This document shows positions 1 to 12,815 of a stretch of 64,000 bases of DNA, one piece after another. The DNA comes from Diphasiastrum complanatum (Eukaryota > Streptophyta > Lycopodiopsida > Lycopodiales > Lycopodiaceae): positions 63,184,904 to 63,248,903 of the forward strand of contig CM055097.1 of assembly GCA_029204225.1 (NCBI GenBank), read 5' to 3'. The translations under genes and the position numbers were made by a program. Numbering within the stretch: position 1 is the stretch's first letter; every line of letters begins with the position of its first letter. Below the pieces are notes generated by a model. It saw only the letters and a list, made by a program, of their open reading frames with translations. It was not told the DNA's origin and searched no databases.

Positions 1-149
1 ACAAAATAGCAATCCCAATAATGATCAAATCCAACAATTAGCAAAATCCAAAGGAAGCATGAGAAATGGAGGAAAAGAGAGGAAGAGCAAGGACATTCAT
101 CGATCCATTTCTAAAGAGAACCAATATGCTTTATTGAAATGAGGAATGA

Positions 150-1010
150 ACATTAGGAGCAACTCGAGTTGGTCCCTTTTAATAGTAGAGAGGTGCTACA
201 GAGAGCAAGTCTTGTTGCAGAGTTGGCACAAACAGAACGTCTTCGAGTCGTCTGTCTCTGCCGTTGGTATTGAGTCAGAGTAAACCAATATCGTTCACTT
301 GATGTCTAGATCCATCTCCAAGAACTATGAATCTTGAGGGATCTGCACTTCTGAAATCAGACATGATTCGTTTTGATGTCACAAAGTGCAAGGTGGCTCC
401 TGAATCCAATATCACCTCGTGTGTCAGACGTTGATGCTGCACACACATCCTCACAAATTTAGGCGGTCAAACAATTTTTGTTCGTTCTTTCTTCGCCAAT
501 CTTCGAGCTCTTAGGCTCCTCAACATAGGAAGAACTATATTATCGTTCTCCTGTCTGTTCTGTGCTGATCTATTTCTTGGGTTCTGATGGCAATACATGG
601 CTGCATGACCCTTCTTATGGCAATGGATACACTTAATCTTGAGATTGAGCCAACAGGTATCTACGGTATGTCCGTCTCTTCTGCATCTCGTGCAGGTCTT
701 CTTGTCGACATCTTGTCGTTTCGACCTCCCTTTGGTCTTCCAGTTGTTTTTGTTGGTCCCCTCTGCTTGCTGGTCACGATTCTGCCTCTGATTCAACTCC
801 CTCTAAGGCTTGAACTGATTCTTTGATTTTTCTTTGTTATCGTAGAGTGCCTGGTCAGAACCATCTTTGTGATCAAGATGCTCTCTGGCCTCGACTTTCT
901 CTCGAATCTCAACAATCGTCTTCTGTCTGTGTTCATCTTGATTGTTTGCTAGCATCAGACTTCTTCAGTGTCTCTTCTCTTAGTTACACTCTGTGTATCA
1001 TGTTCTGATA
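150..1010 (-). pseudogene. Ty1/copia gag-protease remnant
   Basis: This is a decayed copia Gag-to-protease segment read leftward. The reading frame below about 980 gives charged Gag sequence, then two CCHC zinc knuckles (CX2CX4HX4C twice, at 590-694), which in this family bind element RNA. After one in-frame stop near 465 the same frame continues into the aspartic protease, with D-S-G-A (catalytic Asp codon 404-406) and then a typical LEDVLFVP-like strand near 250. In-frame stops are present, one of them near 800 just before the knuckles. Two knuckles in tandem differ from the single knuckle of the intact element at 17.2 kb, so it is another copia lineage. Bases 1-150 continue the element but I cannot read a clear frame. 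Confidence 0.8.
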
Positions 1011-1489
1011 TGTGTCAAGTATTATCCAGTAAGTACGGTCTCTCTATGTAAACCTAAGATTAGAGTGATTATACATCTACAACTAATCAGGAAATTACAA
1101 GAGTGACAGATTAGCCACGACCTAAGAAATATCCGTCGACGTCATGGCATCAAGTCAGATCTCTGTACTTTTGGATACTTGCGTGATCTCTGGTGCTACT
1201 CCTTAGAGCGCGAGGACAGAACGGGTTTTGTTTTCACCATTGGTTTCGCTTATCTCATCTGCCTTTTTCTCTTGCTGGACCGCAAAAGAATCGCGTTCGT
1301 GAATCCTTCGTATTCGTGAACCGTTCATCTTCGTCTCCGTTGACTTTCATGTTCGCGAAACTCTTCGTGTTTCGTGTCTCCAAATGTTCGAGTTCGCGAA
1401 CATCTTCGTCAAGTGAAGGACTGAAAGCTAGCAAGGCTTTGTAATCAGAAACACTTTGTTTTTTCAAAAATTGACTTGATAAATCCATC
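1011..1489. other. Non-coding stretch rich in TTCG/CGAA words
   Basis: No gene is supported. Between about 1290 and 1420 the words TTCGTG and TTCGCG recur many times. Similar TTCG-rich text occurs inside the LTRs at 15.3-15.6 kb and 44.2-44.7 kb, so this may be a piece of a related LTR, but no TG/CA ends or target duplication could be set. Confidence 0.35.
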
Positions 1490-2487
1490 ATAGGTATAGA
1501 TAAGTTTGAAAAATACTCCCTTTTTACTTGTCATGTGGGAGCTAGCCCCACTATTTATCCACCAAGGGTCTTCACCTCTTATGTTTGAAGATGAGAAACT
1601 TGAAATCATGAGTGAATCTTCATGAAAGCTCTCTTCCTCTTGGCCTAGGTTTGCTTGACTTTGAAATTGCTTTTTTTTTAAGCACTCCAAGGCATAGTGC
1701 CCCATCTTGCCACAAAAATAGCATTTGATCTTCGACTCATCCTTCTTTGGCTTGCTTGAGCTTAAACTTGAAGATCCTTCTTGATCTTCATCTTTGACTT
1801 GGTTCTTCTTGAATGCAGCACCCTTGCCTTTGAATTTGCTCTTGCTCTTGGCGAAAAGAGCCTTCTCATCTCCATCATTGAAGGAGAGCTTCTCCATCCT
1901 TGAGTTGATGTGAGTTCTCTTATTCTCCTTGGCCGTGAAGACTCCTTGGAGACCTTCAAGTGAGGGCAACTTGCTCAAAATTGCCTAACCTTGCACTAAG
2001 CTAGCAAAATCCACACTCAAACCATTCAAGATTAGTTGAACAAGTTCACTTTCCTTGATGGAATTTCCTATGTAACCAACCTCTTTGTTTAATCCTTAAC
2101 TCTCAACACATATGAATGTCCACTCTCTTCTTTAGCTTGAACACATTGAAGCATTCGATACTTCAAGGATAGCAACCTTGAAGTATTCTTGGATTCATAT
2201 ATCTTTTGAAGAGTTTTCCATGCTTCTTGAGCCGAGGTGCAAGCAACTACCTCCTTAAGAAACTAATTGGCTACATTCATTTTTATACAATGGACAGCAA
2301 CCTTGCACCTACTTTCATATTTTGTACCTTCTTGAAGGTGAATGGGCTTTATCCTCTTCACCACTCACTATATCCATTACATCTTGTAAAATAAGAATTG
2401 ATTCTATTCTTAGCTTCCAAATTGAATAATTCGATGCATTCAATCTATCATGTGAATACAAAAGATATATGCATTCATTGAAGCCAT
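1490..2487 (-). pseudogene. Ty1/copia gag-protease remnant, close to the intact element's clade
   Basis: Read leftward from an ATG at 2487, several frames together give a copia Gag: an N-terminal DRLNASNYSIWK-like segment (the intact element has DRLTSLNYSTWK), a middle part broken by many frameshifts and stops, one CCHC knuckle (CYFCGKMGHYALEC), and the start of the protease. The longest open piece is 1445-1978. The protease motif reads W-W-I-N-S-G-A where the intact element has W-W-I-D-S-G-A, so the catalytic Asp is lost, which fits inactivity. No LTR or primer site was found upstream of 2487. The copy belongs to the same broad copia group as the 17.2-kb element but is much older. Confidence 0.82.
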
Positions 2488-3590
2488 CTATCTTTAAGCA
2501 AGAATTTGATCCAAGAATAGATGCAAGATAAAAATGATTGAAAGACTGGCTATCCCACTAGCTAGGGACTTGAAAAAGCTCAGAAGTTGACCTCTCAATA
2601 AGATTCTATCTAATCTTAAGCCAAATCAAATCTATTAATGTTAACAAGAAAACTAACTTGAATTTGCACAAAAATTAGATCTAGAAATGCCTCAACTTCA
2701 CATGGATACAATATTCACCTAACGTGAACCAAAAGGAATCCTATGCACATAAATGCCTTCAAATCATTCCTACAAGATCAGGTTGAATCATAATGCAATA
2801 ATCAATCCAAATTACCTCACAAATATGCAAAAATTGAACACAATCTTGACTAGAATTGCATTCCTTAATGAGCACTTATCTAAGTCTTTGGACTGAAAAA
2901 TTGAATTTCTAAGAACTCAATAAGTCTAAGAACGACCTTTTACAGTATCAAAGATAAGAATCTACCTTCCTTTTGATTGATTGAAAACTATTCCTTGTGA
3001 TAGACTCCACAAATCAAGTAGCATCAATATGATAAAAGTGCAAAATACTTGCTATTTTGATCCAATTGATAAGAGAAGACCACAACTCAGATTTTGAAGC
3101 TAAAAAGCCTGTAAATCAAAAACCATTAGATTTCTCTTCACTCAAATTGATCAAGAATTGAATGTACTAAAGATTATGTCTAGATAACAATCAATGCTTG
3201 AATTGCATTAAAATCTATGATTCTAGCATATTGATAAGAGATGACCACAACTCGGATTTTGAAGCCAAGACAAATTTGTCTTTCAAATCAAGAAGCATAC
3301 ATTTAAAAATATATCCAGTTTTGTTGCATTCAGCTTTCAATTCCTACAAAGCGACTCTTTTATTAGGGAACTATTTGATTAGAAGAAACTTATTTCCCAA
3401 AACCCGATTCAATAAAAAGATTCATATCCCCCAACAGGGAAACGTCCTTTTTCAGAGACTTTTACAAAGTAATTTTAAATTCCCATTAGAACTTAGAAGA
3501 CAAAGATAAATACAAATATTAATCAATTCAAATAACACATACCTACTATGAAAGCGTGGCATGTTTTAAAATCCATAAATCGAAGCGATT
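2488..3590. other. Non-coding; contains a spaced direct repeat
   Basis: No gene is seen. A block of about 34 bases beginning TTGATAAGAG occurs at 3066 and again at 3231 (spacing 165) with few differences. The left part may be the untranslated leader of the gag remnant to its left. Confidence 0.4.
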
Positions 3591-3700
3591 ATACATCCAC
3601 CAGCTGAATTTAGAGACTTTACGCTGAAAGCTCTAACGACTGTAGCAAGGTAGTTTTTAAAGCCCTTCTCATGCCGCATTAGAGATAGCAAACTAGAAAA

Positions 3701-4560
3701 CCTAAACACACAACTCCCAGAATTTTCATTCTCCCAGTGAAAGCCTGAAGCAAGTTTCGTACCAACTCAAAGCAAATACCAAGTTCATACTTTTTGTGAA
3801 GAACACTAGACTGAAGAAAAGACCAAAATCGGTTCTCAGCACAATAAACACATTAGCAGTACTTGAGAAACCTAAACACACAACTCCCAGAATTTTCATT
3901 CTCCCTGTAAAAGCCTGAAGCAAGTTTCATATCCACTCAAAGCAAATACCCAAGTTTATACTTTTTGTGAGAGACACTGGACTGAAGAAAAGACCAAAAT
4001 CGGTTCTCAGCACAATAAACACATAAGCTGTAAAATATCACGACTGAGTGAGAAAGACTGAAATTGCATTGATACTTTAGAAAAGTCTTGATCTTGATAA
4101 AAGGCAGTTAACTACTACTCATTCAAAAGGAAGAAAATATCAAGATCTACGTTCATAATCTTTCGTGTCAAATGTAAATATTGACTATGCTCATCTAAAA
4201 TGCCACTACGAAGCAAGTTTCGTACCCACTATGCGCATACCAAGTTTCGTACCCACTATTTGTGCGCATACCATAAAGCTTGTCCAAGGTCAAAAATTGG
4301 ACTGAAAAATGACGAAAATCGGTTCTCAGACCATACTAAACACGCTAGCAGTAAAATATCACGACTGGCCGAGAAAGACTGAAATAGCACGGATACTTAC
4401 AAAACAATTGATCTGAATAAAGGCAACTACTCGAAAGGCAACTACTTTTCGAAGGGCAGAAAAACATCATGGTCTACGTTCATTTAAAGTATACTTTGGT
4501 GTCATATGTAAATCTTTATTATACTCCTCTAAATCACGGTTGACCGAGAAAGACTGAAAT
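3701..4560. repeat. Degenerate tandem repeat, about 170-bp unit
   Basis: A unit starting CCTAAACACACAACTCCCAG occurs at 3701 and at 3871, followed in both by matching text (AAAGACCAAAATCGGTTCTCAG). Shorter, more diverged pieces recur at about 4200-4390 and 4535-4575, including GAGAAAGACTGAAATAGCACGGATAC. There are two good copies and several fragments. No coding signal is seen. Confidence 0.7.
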
Positions 4561-5085
4561 AGCACGGATACAACAACAAAATGTGACCCGAATCATTACG
4601 ATTCAATAAAAATTTGATTTCTACCGAAAGAAAAGTTCCATTTACGTTTTAAATTACCTAATTATGTATGAATTTTGAAATGGGCCGCAAAAGAACATCT
4701 ACCAAAGTTCCGAAATCAGATTCAGCTAAACACATAATTGACATGTACAACGACAGTATAATTATATGGAAGTTTATATTATATGGTAAGACGGGACGGA
4801 AGTAGAATGATAAACTACTTTATACTGTGTATATCAGTACTAATTCATGATCCAGAATATAAAAAGCAAAGGATTCCAAATAAGTGACGTTGGGGATTTT
4901 TCAAAGTTCCAGAGAGGTTCATAACAAGAACGCAACTTAATCTTTCATAAATGTGCATCTCAACGGAATCAATTCATGCTCCCGTATATTGAAAAGCGAA
5001 GAAAGATTCCAACCAAGTGATGTTAAGAATTTAAGCCAGAGCAGGTTCATACCAAGAACGCAAATTTATATTTTATATATTGATT

Positions 5086-5260
5086 TTATATGAACCTGTC
5101 GACAGAAAACAACTCAGAATTATCAAACCAAGGCAAGATCATGAACGCAACTTTTTATCTTTCATGGGATGATTCTGTCGACAGACTCAGAATTATCAAA
5201 CCAAGGCAAGTTCATGAACGCAACATTTTATCTTTCATGTGACGATGCTGTGTAAAAAAC
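5086..5260. repeat. Short tandem duplication, 73-bp period
   Basis: A segment containing CAGAATTATCAAACCAAGGC, a following ATGAACGCAAC and TATCTTTCATG is present at about 5113 and again at about 5186. Each copy is flanked by TGTCGACAGA. Confidence 0.65.
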
Positions 5261-5420
5261 CTATCGACAGAAAAACAGCTCAAAAAATTAATTCGTATGA
5301 AAGTATTCGGAAGAATCAGCCTCTGAGTAGACGACTTAAAATGGGTGCAAAAGTTTAACCCGTAATGCACCGTACAGAAGAGGTCTAAACTTAAAATGCG
5401 TAAGTTGAGTTGCAATGCAT

Positions 5421-5710
5421 GTACAGAAGAGGTCCAGAGACTACTACTTCAATAATTTCACCATCATTCTATCAACGTTCACAGATTGAGACTTCTCCTT
5501 GGAGAAGGGAAGATTTAACCATTTGTATAGATGATAAAGGTTATATTTGTACACGATGAAAAAAAAGAGGTCCAAAAACTAACTACTTGAACAATTACAC
5601 TATAATTCCATCAACGATACTTTGAGACTTCTCTTTGGAGAATAGAATAGAGAAGATTTTACCATTTCTGTAGATGATTTAAAAACGTCATATTTGTACA
5701 CGATGAAAAG
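5421..5710. repeat. Imperfect tandem duplication, about 145-bp period
   Basis: Two successive copies run from AGAGGTCCA through an ATCAACG/TTGAGACTTCT block and a TAGATGAT block to TTTGTACACGATGAAAA, with scattered substitutions and small indels. Confidence 0.6.
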
Positions 5711-8560
5711 AAATTGATGTTTCTCAACGAGGGAGAAAACTCAATAAGCCAACGAATATAACTTTAAATAATCTTCGTCGAAGTATTCCGAGACACATCA
5801 TCAAAAAATGTGAATGCATCTTGCAAGCACGTAGAGGTTAACATCGCAAGGAACATCACATCGATTTCGTAGAATCTGAAACATCAACAGAAAAAGTGAA
5901 TACAAGCATAGAAGGGAGGTACGCATCGCAGCGAGCACAACATTGACCCCCTAACATCTTCAACCACTCCCTCAGTTACAGTATTTTTTAGAAGACTGTA
6001 ACAATAAAGCAAAATAGATCCAGGAAAAAAATGAAAATGAAATGCTAAAACACATGAAGAATCAATGAAGAAACTTAGGCAACGAGGATGTTAAATCAGA
6101 ATGTCAAACACATTTCCCAAACATAACAATATTAATCATTTCAAGGTGTCAGAATGTCACACATTTCCCAACATAAAAATATTAACCATTTCTCCACGAT
6201 GAAAGTTTGAAGGTCTCATGGAGTATACGAATAAACATTAGGTGTCACGGAGCTATACGAATATTAAACGCTAGTATTTATCAAAATTCATACATAATAT
6301 TCTTAGTTCTAAAACTAACGTATCAAGATACGTTTACTAAACTTTATCATGAATTCTACTGCAAAGACGTAATCACAAAACTTACAAATCATAACACTTG
6401 CAAGAAATCCATTATGTTGATAGATACTATATAGAGCAATGTATAATTATGATGCTCAAACAGTACAGGAGATTGTATCACGATTGTTGTGGGACGTCTC
6501 GTTGTCAGACAATTCATGATCGTTGTGAGATCATCGATCAAACAGAAATAAGTGTCAGCTGCTGGCCAGATAATAAATTCATGATAGACGTTATTCATCA
6601 TATCTTCTAGCTGATAGCCATATAAAATGAAATCAATAGGAAAAAGTACTTAATGATAACTAAGGTGACGTGATAGAGAACAGGCTTACATGAAATAACC
6701 ACATATCGTATGCTGCTTGAAAGCCAGGAGTAAGTAATAGGATAAATCTACATATTTGAAGTCCAATTAATGAATGGAAATAATTAAATCAATCAAAATA
6801 AATAAACGGTACTATAATGGACGGCAGTTTAAAGACATATTTGGCAATCAACTTCAAGTATTAAACCGAAGAGTAATTAAAGCAGACGACAGAATTTCCA
6901 GAGAGTTTTGACTCTTTTAAGTGAGGAGCCAACTTTAGATCACATGGACGAAATATACACAACTAAAATCTACGTTGTGACTATATAGACAACAAACGGC
7001 AGGGACGAAACGTACAACTAAAAACTACATTTTAAGGAAGTATATAAATATATGATGCACAACTGTAGATTACATGGACGAAGTGTACAGCTAAAATCTA
7101 CATTTTAACGAAATATATACATATATATATACACATGATGCAGAACTGAAATCAAGATTTAACGAAATATATGCATACATATGTATAACAAAGAAGGCCG
7201 ACAAAGTTTATAGATACATATCATACTGTATTCAAATCTAGATTTTAACGAAATATACACATCCATATGGTACAACAATGATATCCAACAAAGTTAACAG
7301 GGACTAATAGTCAAGTTATTCTGTTAACGAATAGCATGTCAGAAACTACACACTAACTACGTTCTAGAAACTAGAAAGAATAATGCACATGCCGACGGAG
7401 AAGATTTTACAAGTGTCTTGTATAATACAGATAAGTGGATAGTCAAGTCAGTTTCACAAAAAAGAACTACACGATACAGTCCGTACTTTCAAAGTACTGG
7501 ATTATAATAGAGTTTAACTTGCTTTCATTCAGAAAAAACGCAGAAACTTTCGCTTACAGAGAACCGACAAAATCGTACAACCAACCAGAAACCAAAAGTA
7601 TACAGGCTAGTTCACTGAGAAATTTGGTTTTAAGTATGTGCATCTAGCTGCAGATAAAGAAAGGTCCCATAAAATTCTAGGCTAAGAAACTGTATGTAAT
7701 GGTACAGGATATTTTCAGGAAGAGATGCTTATAACTAGCATTATAATAATCGACTATAACGAAGAGATGATCTACCGACGAATATAGGAGATGTGGAATC
7801 TATAAATTGATGCCGCGCAGTGTGCCTTGTCTGAATGATCATGTTGATTTCAGCTACCATTAATGATAGTCCAGCAAACAAACATCTGTAACAAAGAAAG
7901 CAGCGGTACTGTCAAATATGGTACTGTCAAAAGATTCGATCTAAATCTTTTCGAGAGGTTTAGATGAAATTCAAGTAAATTAAAAGCAATAGTAACAGGC
8001 TTCGAATTAGGATATGCGTTGTGGAGCAAGGACTGAAAAGAACAAAAAGTTACCTGCACGCATCGTCGGATTAGAACAGTTCACATGCATGCAACAAGCA
8101 CAAAATCTAAAATGTCAGTAATAAGTTAGGATACTGCCGTGGACTGTGGGAGCTCCCTTCAATCCAAGAGAAGAAAATAAGACGTAAACCAACTCCTCGA
8201 TCATGCAAAAGTCTGGATTGTCAAGTTACCAGACAAGGCAGGTCAATGCATGAGCTAGCAGCAGGAAAAACTTCTTGAGTCCTACTGTTGAATTGAAGGG
8301 AGCTCCTCAAAGACAAGCAGTTAATAGTCTGGAAAAAGTACTAGTTCACCTGTTCAATGACTTATGTCACAGCTGCTAATATATTGAGCATTCAAACCGG
8401 TATTGCAGGAGCATAGCGTGTCACAACATTGATGGCTGAATAAAAGGCTGTCAAGGATGCCGAATCCAGCCCGCTTAATTATGATCGTGCAACTGAGAGC
8501 TCCAAGGAACATGTCAACAACACCCAGGATACGTACATCGAAATGAATTCTTGCAAAGAC
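5711..8560. other. AT-rich non-coding stretch
   Basis: I see no gene, LTR or tRNA here. Between about 6940 and 7260 a word like AAATCTACATTTTAACGAAA recurs three or four times in degenerate form. Short ORFs in several frames look random. Confidence 0.4.
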
Positions 8561-9010
8561 TGGTTAGAACTCAAAAGCAAGAAGGGTTTTACATTCTCCG
8601 ATTCAACTTAAAAGCAAGAAGGGTTTTACATTCTCAGTACAGCAAGAATTGAAAGTAAAAGCTGGTCTGGCCGCTCGGCGTTCAAGAAAGTAGAGCTTGC
8701 CATCGAAAGACGAGGCTGACTCCAGTCTCCAAGCCATGAAGACAGGAATGAGCTTTAACTACTTCACTTGACGAGGCGCTACTGACTGGAATCACATGGG
8801 ATGACGACGATGACAGTCTCTCTTATGCGCAGAATATTGCGAAAACAGAAGACAGCCATCTCCTTTTATAGAAGAACTAGATCTACCACCGGCGAGAATG
8901 CCGGCTGACTCCCGAGTCTTTTGAGTGGCGCTTATTAAGCCTTTCTTCGAAATCGGGAATATGTCTCTGTGCACGCTGCTGCGTCTCGCTGGTAGCGTCT
9001 AGCATCTGTG
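8561..9010. other. Locally GC-richer stretch of unknown function
   Basis: At 8571-8636 a 30-base piece (AAAAGCAAGAAGGGTTTTAC) is duplicated with a 37-base period. From about 8640 to 9010 the GC content rises above the flanks. This could be the edge of an unrecognised gene or regulatory region. No ORF here resembles a known protein. Confidence 0.3.
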
Positions 9011-9182
9011 AAAGCACCTTCGTCATTTAAGCTTGGTAAGTGCTCAGTGTTCACCTTGCAATTTGCAATGCATTTCAAAAGCTGCCCTGCCTTTAAAAGA
9101 AAGGGAGGAATCTCACAAAATCACAGTTGGAAGTCATTTGTTAAACTTGCCCTTCAGATTACTAATCCAATAAATAAATACA

Positions 9183-9210
9183 TTTTTTTTTTTTTTTTGG
9201 GGGGGGGGGG
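9183..9210. repeat. Homopolymer junction T16-G12
   Basis: Sixteen T are followed immediately by twelve G. Lengths of such runs are unreliable in sequence assemblies. Confidence 0.8.
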
Positions 9211-10540
9211 ACTTTGCCTTGGACCTTCAGCTTAGTAAGATACCTAAGTAAATAAATTCTTATTACGAGCGGCAGAAGGTCACCCTGGAGAAGGTGCATG
9301 GAAAAAACTTTGAGAAAAAAATAACAAAAAAACAATTGCATAATGGTTTCTTCACAAAAACATAAAAAATGATTTACATCAACAAGAAGGTCATTAAAAC
9401 CATTCTTAAAACTTGACCCTACCCAAGCAAAGGAAACGAGCGAATAACTAAATACAAAGTTTATCGAAGTTATTGAGACTTTACCCTCAAGTAAGTAAAG
9501 AATTGAAGTGAATAGTTAAATACAATTTCATGTCAACAAAATGGCATTCCAAAACAATTCTTAAAACTTTACACCTAGGTAAGTAACAAAAAAAATTTGT
9601 TTTGTCAACAAAATGTCATTTTAAGACCATTATAAATGAAGAAATAAAGCTTCATACTATATATGCTATAGCCAAACTTCATATGGTAAAACCCCATGAC
9701 GAGGATTTACATTTGTGAAGGTAAGACCCTGAAGAGACATAAAGCATTGGCTAGGGTCTGTACCCACCATAAAGTCACATTGAGGTTGTCTCCATGATTC
9801 ATGCCCGAGACTTTTTGGCCATATTTCTCTACTTGGGTAGGCAATTGTGCATTATGATCCATAATGATGGCCAATTTTAATTGCCACAAAAACTAGAGGA
9901 ATAGGTTTCCAATATATTCCACAGTATGTTTTCAAGGAGATTATATCTCTTCACATTCTATCACAATGGCAAACTGTGGATATCAAAGTGAGTATTATAA
10001 AAATGTGTGAAGGTGTGACATGCAAATACCAAGGTTGAGGACATTTCTTTCTCTAAACAAATGTGATCCACAATTTGACTAATGCACCCTCGCTACTAAA
10101 CTGGACAATGAAGTGGCAAATCTTCTAATGAAAGCACAATTTTGTGCAACATTACTATCTAAAAAAATCTAGAGTGCCCTTGCCTTTGTTTGTTATGAGT
10201 TTGTATTTACAAAATAGAAGCTCTTTCCAAAGATATGTGTTCATATAGGAAAAGGCCACACATCATAAAAAGCCTGGAAATTTGCAGGCCTTGTCTTCCT
10301 TCCTAGATGAAGTTCTTTGGTTTGCTTAGCACCATGCTTCTTGGTATATAATCAACTTATGGGATCACAAGCTAGGCAAGCCCAACTCAAACATTGGATA
10401 AGCAGAATTTCTCTATCTTTTTTGCATAGAAAAGTTCCATGTTTCTTTTATTCTAAAGATTATCGTTGGTTTTTTGTTTTAACCGTTTAAAAAGCTTTTG
10501 ATGCATGGCCTTAAGAAGCACTGTAGATGCATGTTTCACA
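9211..10540. other. Non-coding; old degenerate repeats
   Basis: At about 9365-9640 a segment with the words GTCAACAAAATGGCATT, CATTCTTAAAACTT and AAGTAAGTAA appears two to three times in diverged form. Nothing else in this stretch is recognisable. Confidence 0.35.
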
Positions 10541-10564
10541 TCAAATCAAATCAAATCAAATCAA
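10541..10564. repeat. TCAAA microsatellite
   Basis: Four TCAAA units plus a partial fifth. Confidence 0.9.
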
Positions 10565-10987
10565 CAAAAAATTAATATGTAGGTCTATTTCCCATCTCCA
10601 AGGTTGAAAGTTGTTCAATGTTGTCTTTCATAGCTTCCAAATCATGTGGGTGTGGTGTAGATTATTTGATTGTTTTGCAAGTGATCACAATGGTATTTTG
10701 TAATGAATTAGTTGCCTTGTTTTTATGTTGGATTAATTTACGCAGATTTCAACATTGAATTCTGAGTGATGGTATTTTTTTTAACAATTAGGGTACTAGT
10801 AAAAGAAAGAAAGTAGAGAGAATGTAAGTGATCCACCATCATTTAGGAGTTTATCATAAAACCACAAAGTCTAGACTCTAGTTATTGACAATTGGCAGTT
10901 CACAGTTGGGTGGGTTATTGATTTTGATTCGATGGGTGAACTTTGCATTGACCCAAAAGCAAATCGTAGTTGCACTACCATGTATAA

Positions 10988-11512
10988 GGCCGGTTTCAAA
11001 CTACCAAGTCCCTTTGCTTGGCCCTTTCACTTGTCGTCCAATTTTGAATCTTGGCAAGTGAGTTGACCCGACAATGGACCAACTCTCTTTCACACTTAGG
11101 CGGTAAGTGTTAAATAAAGGGCCACACTATGATTGGCCCATTTGAATCTTGACATACGATTGGTCCATATTAAAAGGTTGAAAGGTGCTCTAAGCTGTTC
11201 TTTAAGAAATCGCCTTTCAACTAGTAAGGTGAAAATTGAAATGGGGCATTTCATTTCATTGAAAGAAATATTGGCAATGGAGGGTTAAAAAATCTTCAAA
11301 ATGTAGGCCAACGTGCTAGGATATATTGGCTGACCCAAAAAATGGCTTTGAGTTGCCCATAAGTGGCGGTGGGTCCCTACCATCTCATCTGGCACATAGT
11401 GGCAAGCGCTTGTTAGCTTGAAAGTGTGGAAGGCCCATTTTTTCTCCCTGGACCAATGGAAGTGCTCCATTTTAAATTTCGGACTTGTCGGACATGTTGT
11501 TTGAAACCGGCC
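10988..11512. mobile_element. Tourist-like (PIF/Harbinger) MITE
   Basis: A 525-bp segment is bounded by inverted termini. The left end reads GGCCGGTTTCAAAC and the right end is its exact reverse complement GTTTGAAACCGGCC. Both sides are flanked by TAA (10985-10987 and 11513-11515), which is the three-base target duplication of PIF/Harbinger elements. There is no transposase ORF inside, so it would depend on a transposase elsewhere. Ends and TSD are seen directly; the superfamily assignment is an inference from TSD and G-rich termini. Confidence 0.75.
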
Positions 11513-12228
11513 TAAGGGTTGTTGCAAAATGTTGAGAAATATTACATTGGCAAAAGAGTTGCGGAGCTCAACAAATGAAGGGTTGGCATGCTGATTTTTT
11601 AAGTTTTGACATAAGGGCCAATCAAGTCTTCAGAGATAGCACTTCTAAACTCTAAACCTACCTATGTTCAAAATTAATTCTTGGCATAAATTGCAATTTG
11701 AACTTTGAATGCAGGAGGGAACTTGGAAATTCCTTTACCCAAGGTCATGTTGTAGTGTCATTGCTAAAGCAAGCTTGCGGCATGACATTGAAGGGCACAC
11801 CTTCTTTTCATATTTATGAGCTTATTTATTATTATTCTTTTTTTTTTCTCTTGAAAAGGTTAACCATAGCTTAGTGAGTTTATACAAAATACAGGAAAAA
11901 GAACCATTAACCTACAGATGATAAAGTTATTATTATTCTTTGACTTTATTATAGTTTTATTTATGTATTTGCCTTTCTAGCCAAACTTATAAGAATATTT
12001 TAATATATCAGAATATAACTTATTTGTCTTTATATATTTTCTCTTTGGAGGGTTTTTTTGACGTTTAGTTTATTAAGTTAAGCCAAGCCATTATTTAACA
12101 ATTGTTAAAGTATGCATAAAGGTCACAACTCACCCTCTATCTAAGTGAAACCTTTCTAGAGCAAAGCCCTTAGAGCAGCCAAGGCAAAGAATTGTAGCCA
12201 TAATGCTCAAATAATGGTTGTTTGGAGG

Positions 12229-12380
12229 CCCATGGTAAGGATATAATGACAAGTCCTCTCATCTTGCCTCTACCACAAACCCTTAGCATGGCAAGTCCTC
12301 TCGTCTCACCTCTACTGCAGCCTAACAATGAGGACTTGTCCTTACCATGGGAGGACTTGTCATTGTATCCTTACCATGGG
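12229..12380. repeat. Foldback element with 28-bp arms
   Basis: The left arm (12229-12256) starts CCCATGGTAAGGATATAATG. The right arm (12353-12380) is its reverse complement with one mismatch, and the pairing extends one base outward. The inner part repeats AAGTCCTCTC and GAGGACTTGTC, so a second, shorter pairing is possible. No clear target duplication was found. It may be a small MITE or a hairpin-forming locus. Confidence 0.7.
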
Positions 12381-12815
12381 CAGACAAACACTCATTATTA
12401 CATCATGTGTCAAGAAAATCTTAAAAAATTTACGAACATCATTTTCATGATAATGTCAAAAATTTCATTCGTGAGGGCTAAGGACTTTAAAGATTCCATC
12501 CATGAAGACTTTTTATTTTGAGGGCTGAACATTACCACCAATCAGATTTGTAGGCAAAATGAGATCCTACTATTATGCCCTGAACAATGGTGGTCCCCAA
12601 ACTCACTCTAAACCTTTGCTTTATGCCATATTTGAGTAGACACATATTATGACCCTTTACGAGCATAATGTTCATGTAAAAACCATGTATCAACTTAGGA
12701 GAATTCATAATGTGTGAAGAGAAATATGATCTAAATTTCAAATTTAATCTTTTATGGGCAATGTCCTCGAAATCTATATGCAAAAGAGTTCATGCAAGAC
12801 ATGGCAACAATTGCA

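Noticed and set aside
3198-3509. 103-codon plus-strand ORF
   Set aside because: It spans one copy of a local direct repeat, starts in repeat sequence and has no protein similarity I can see.
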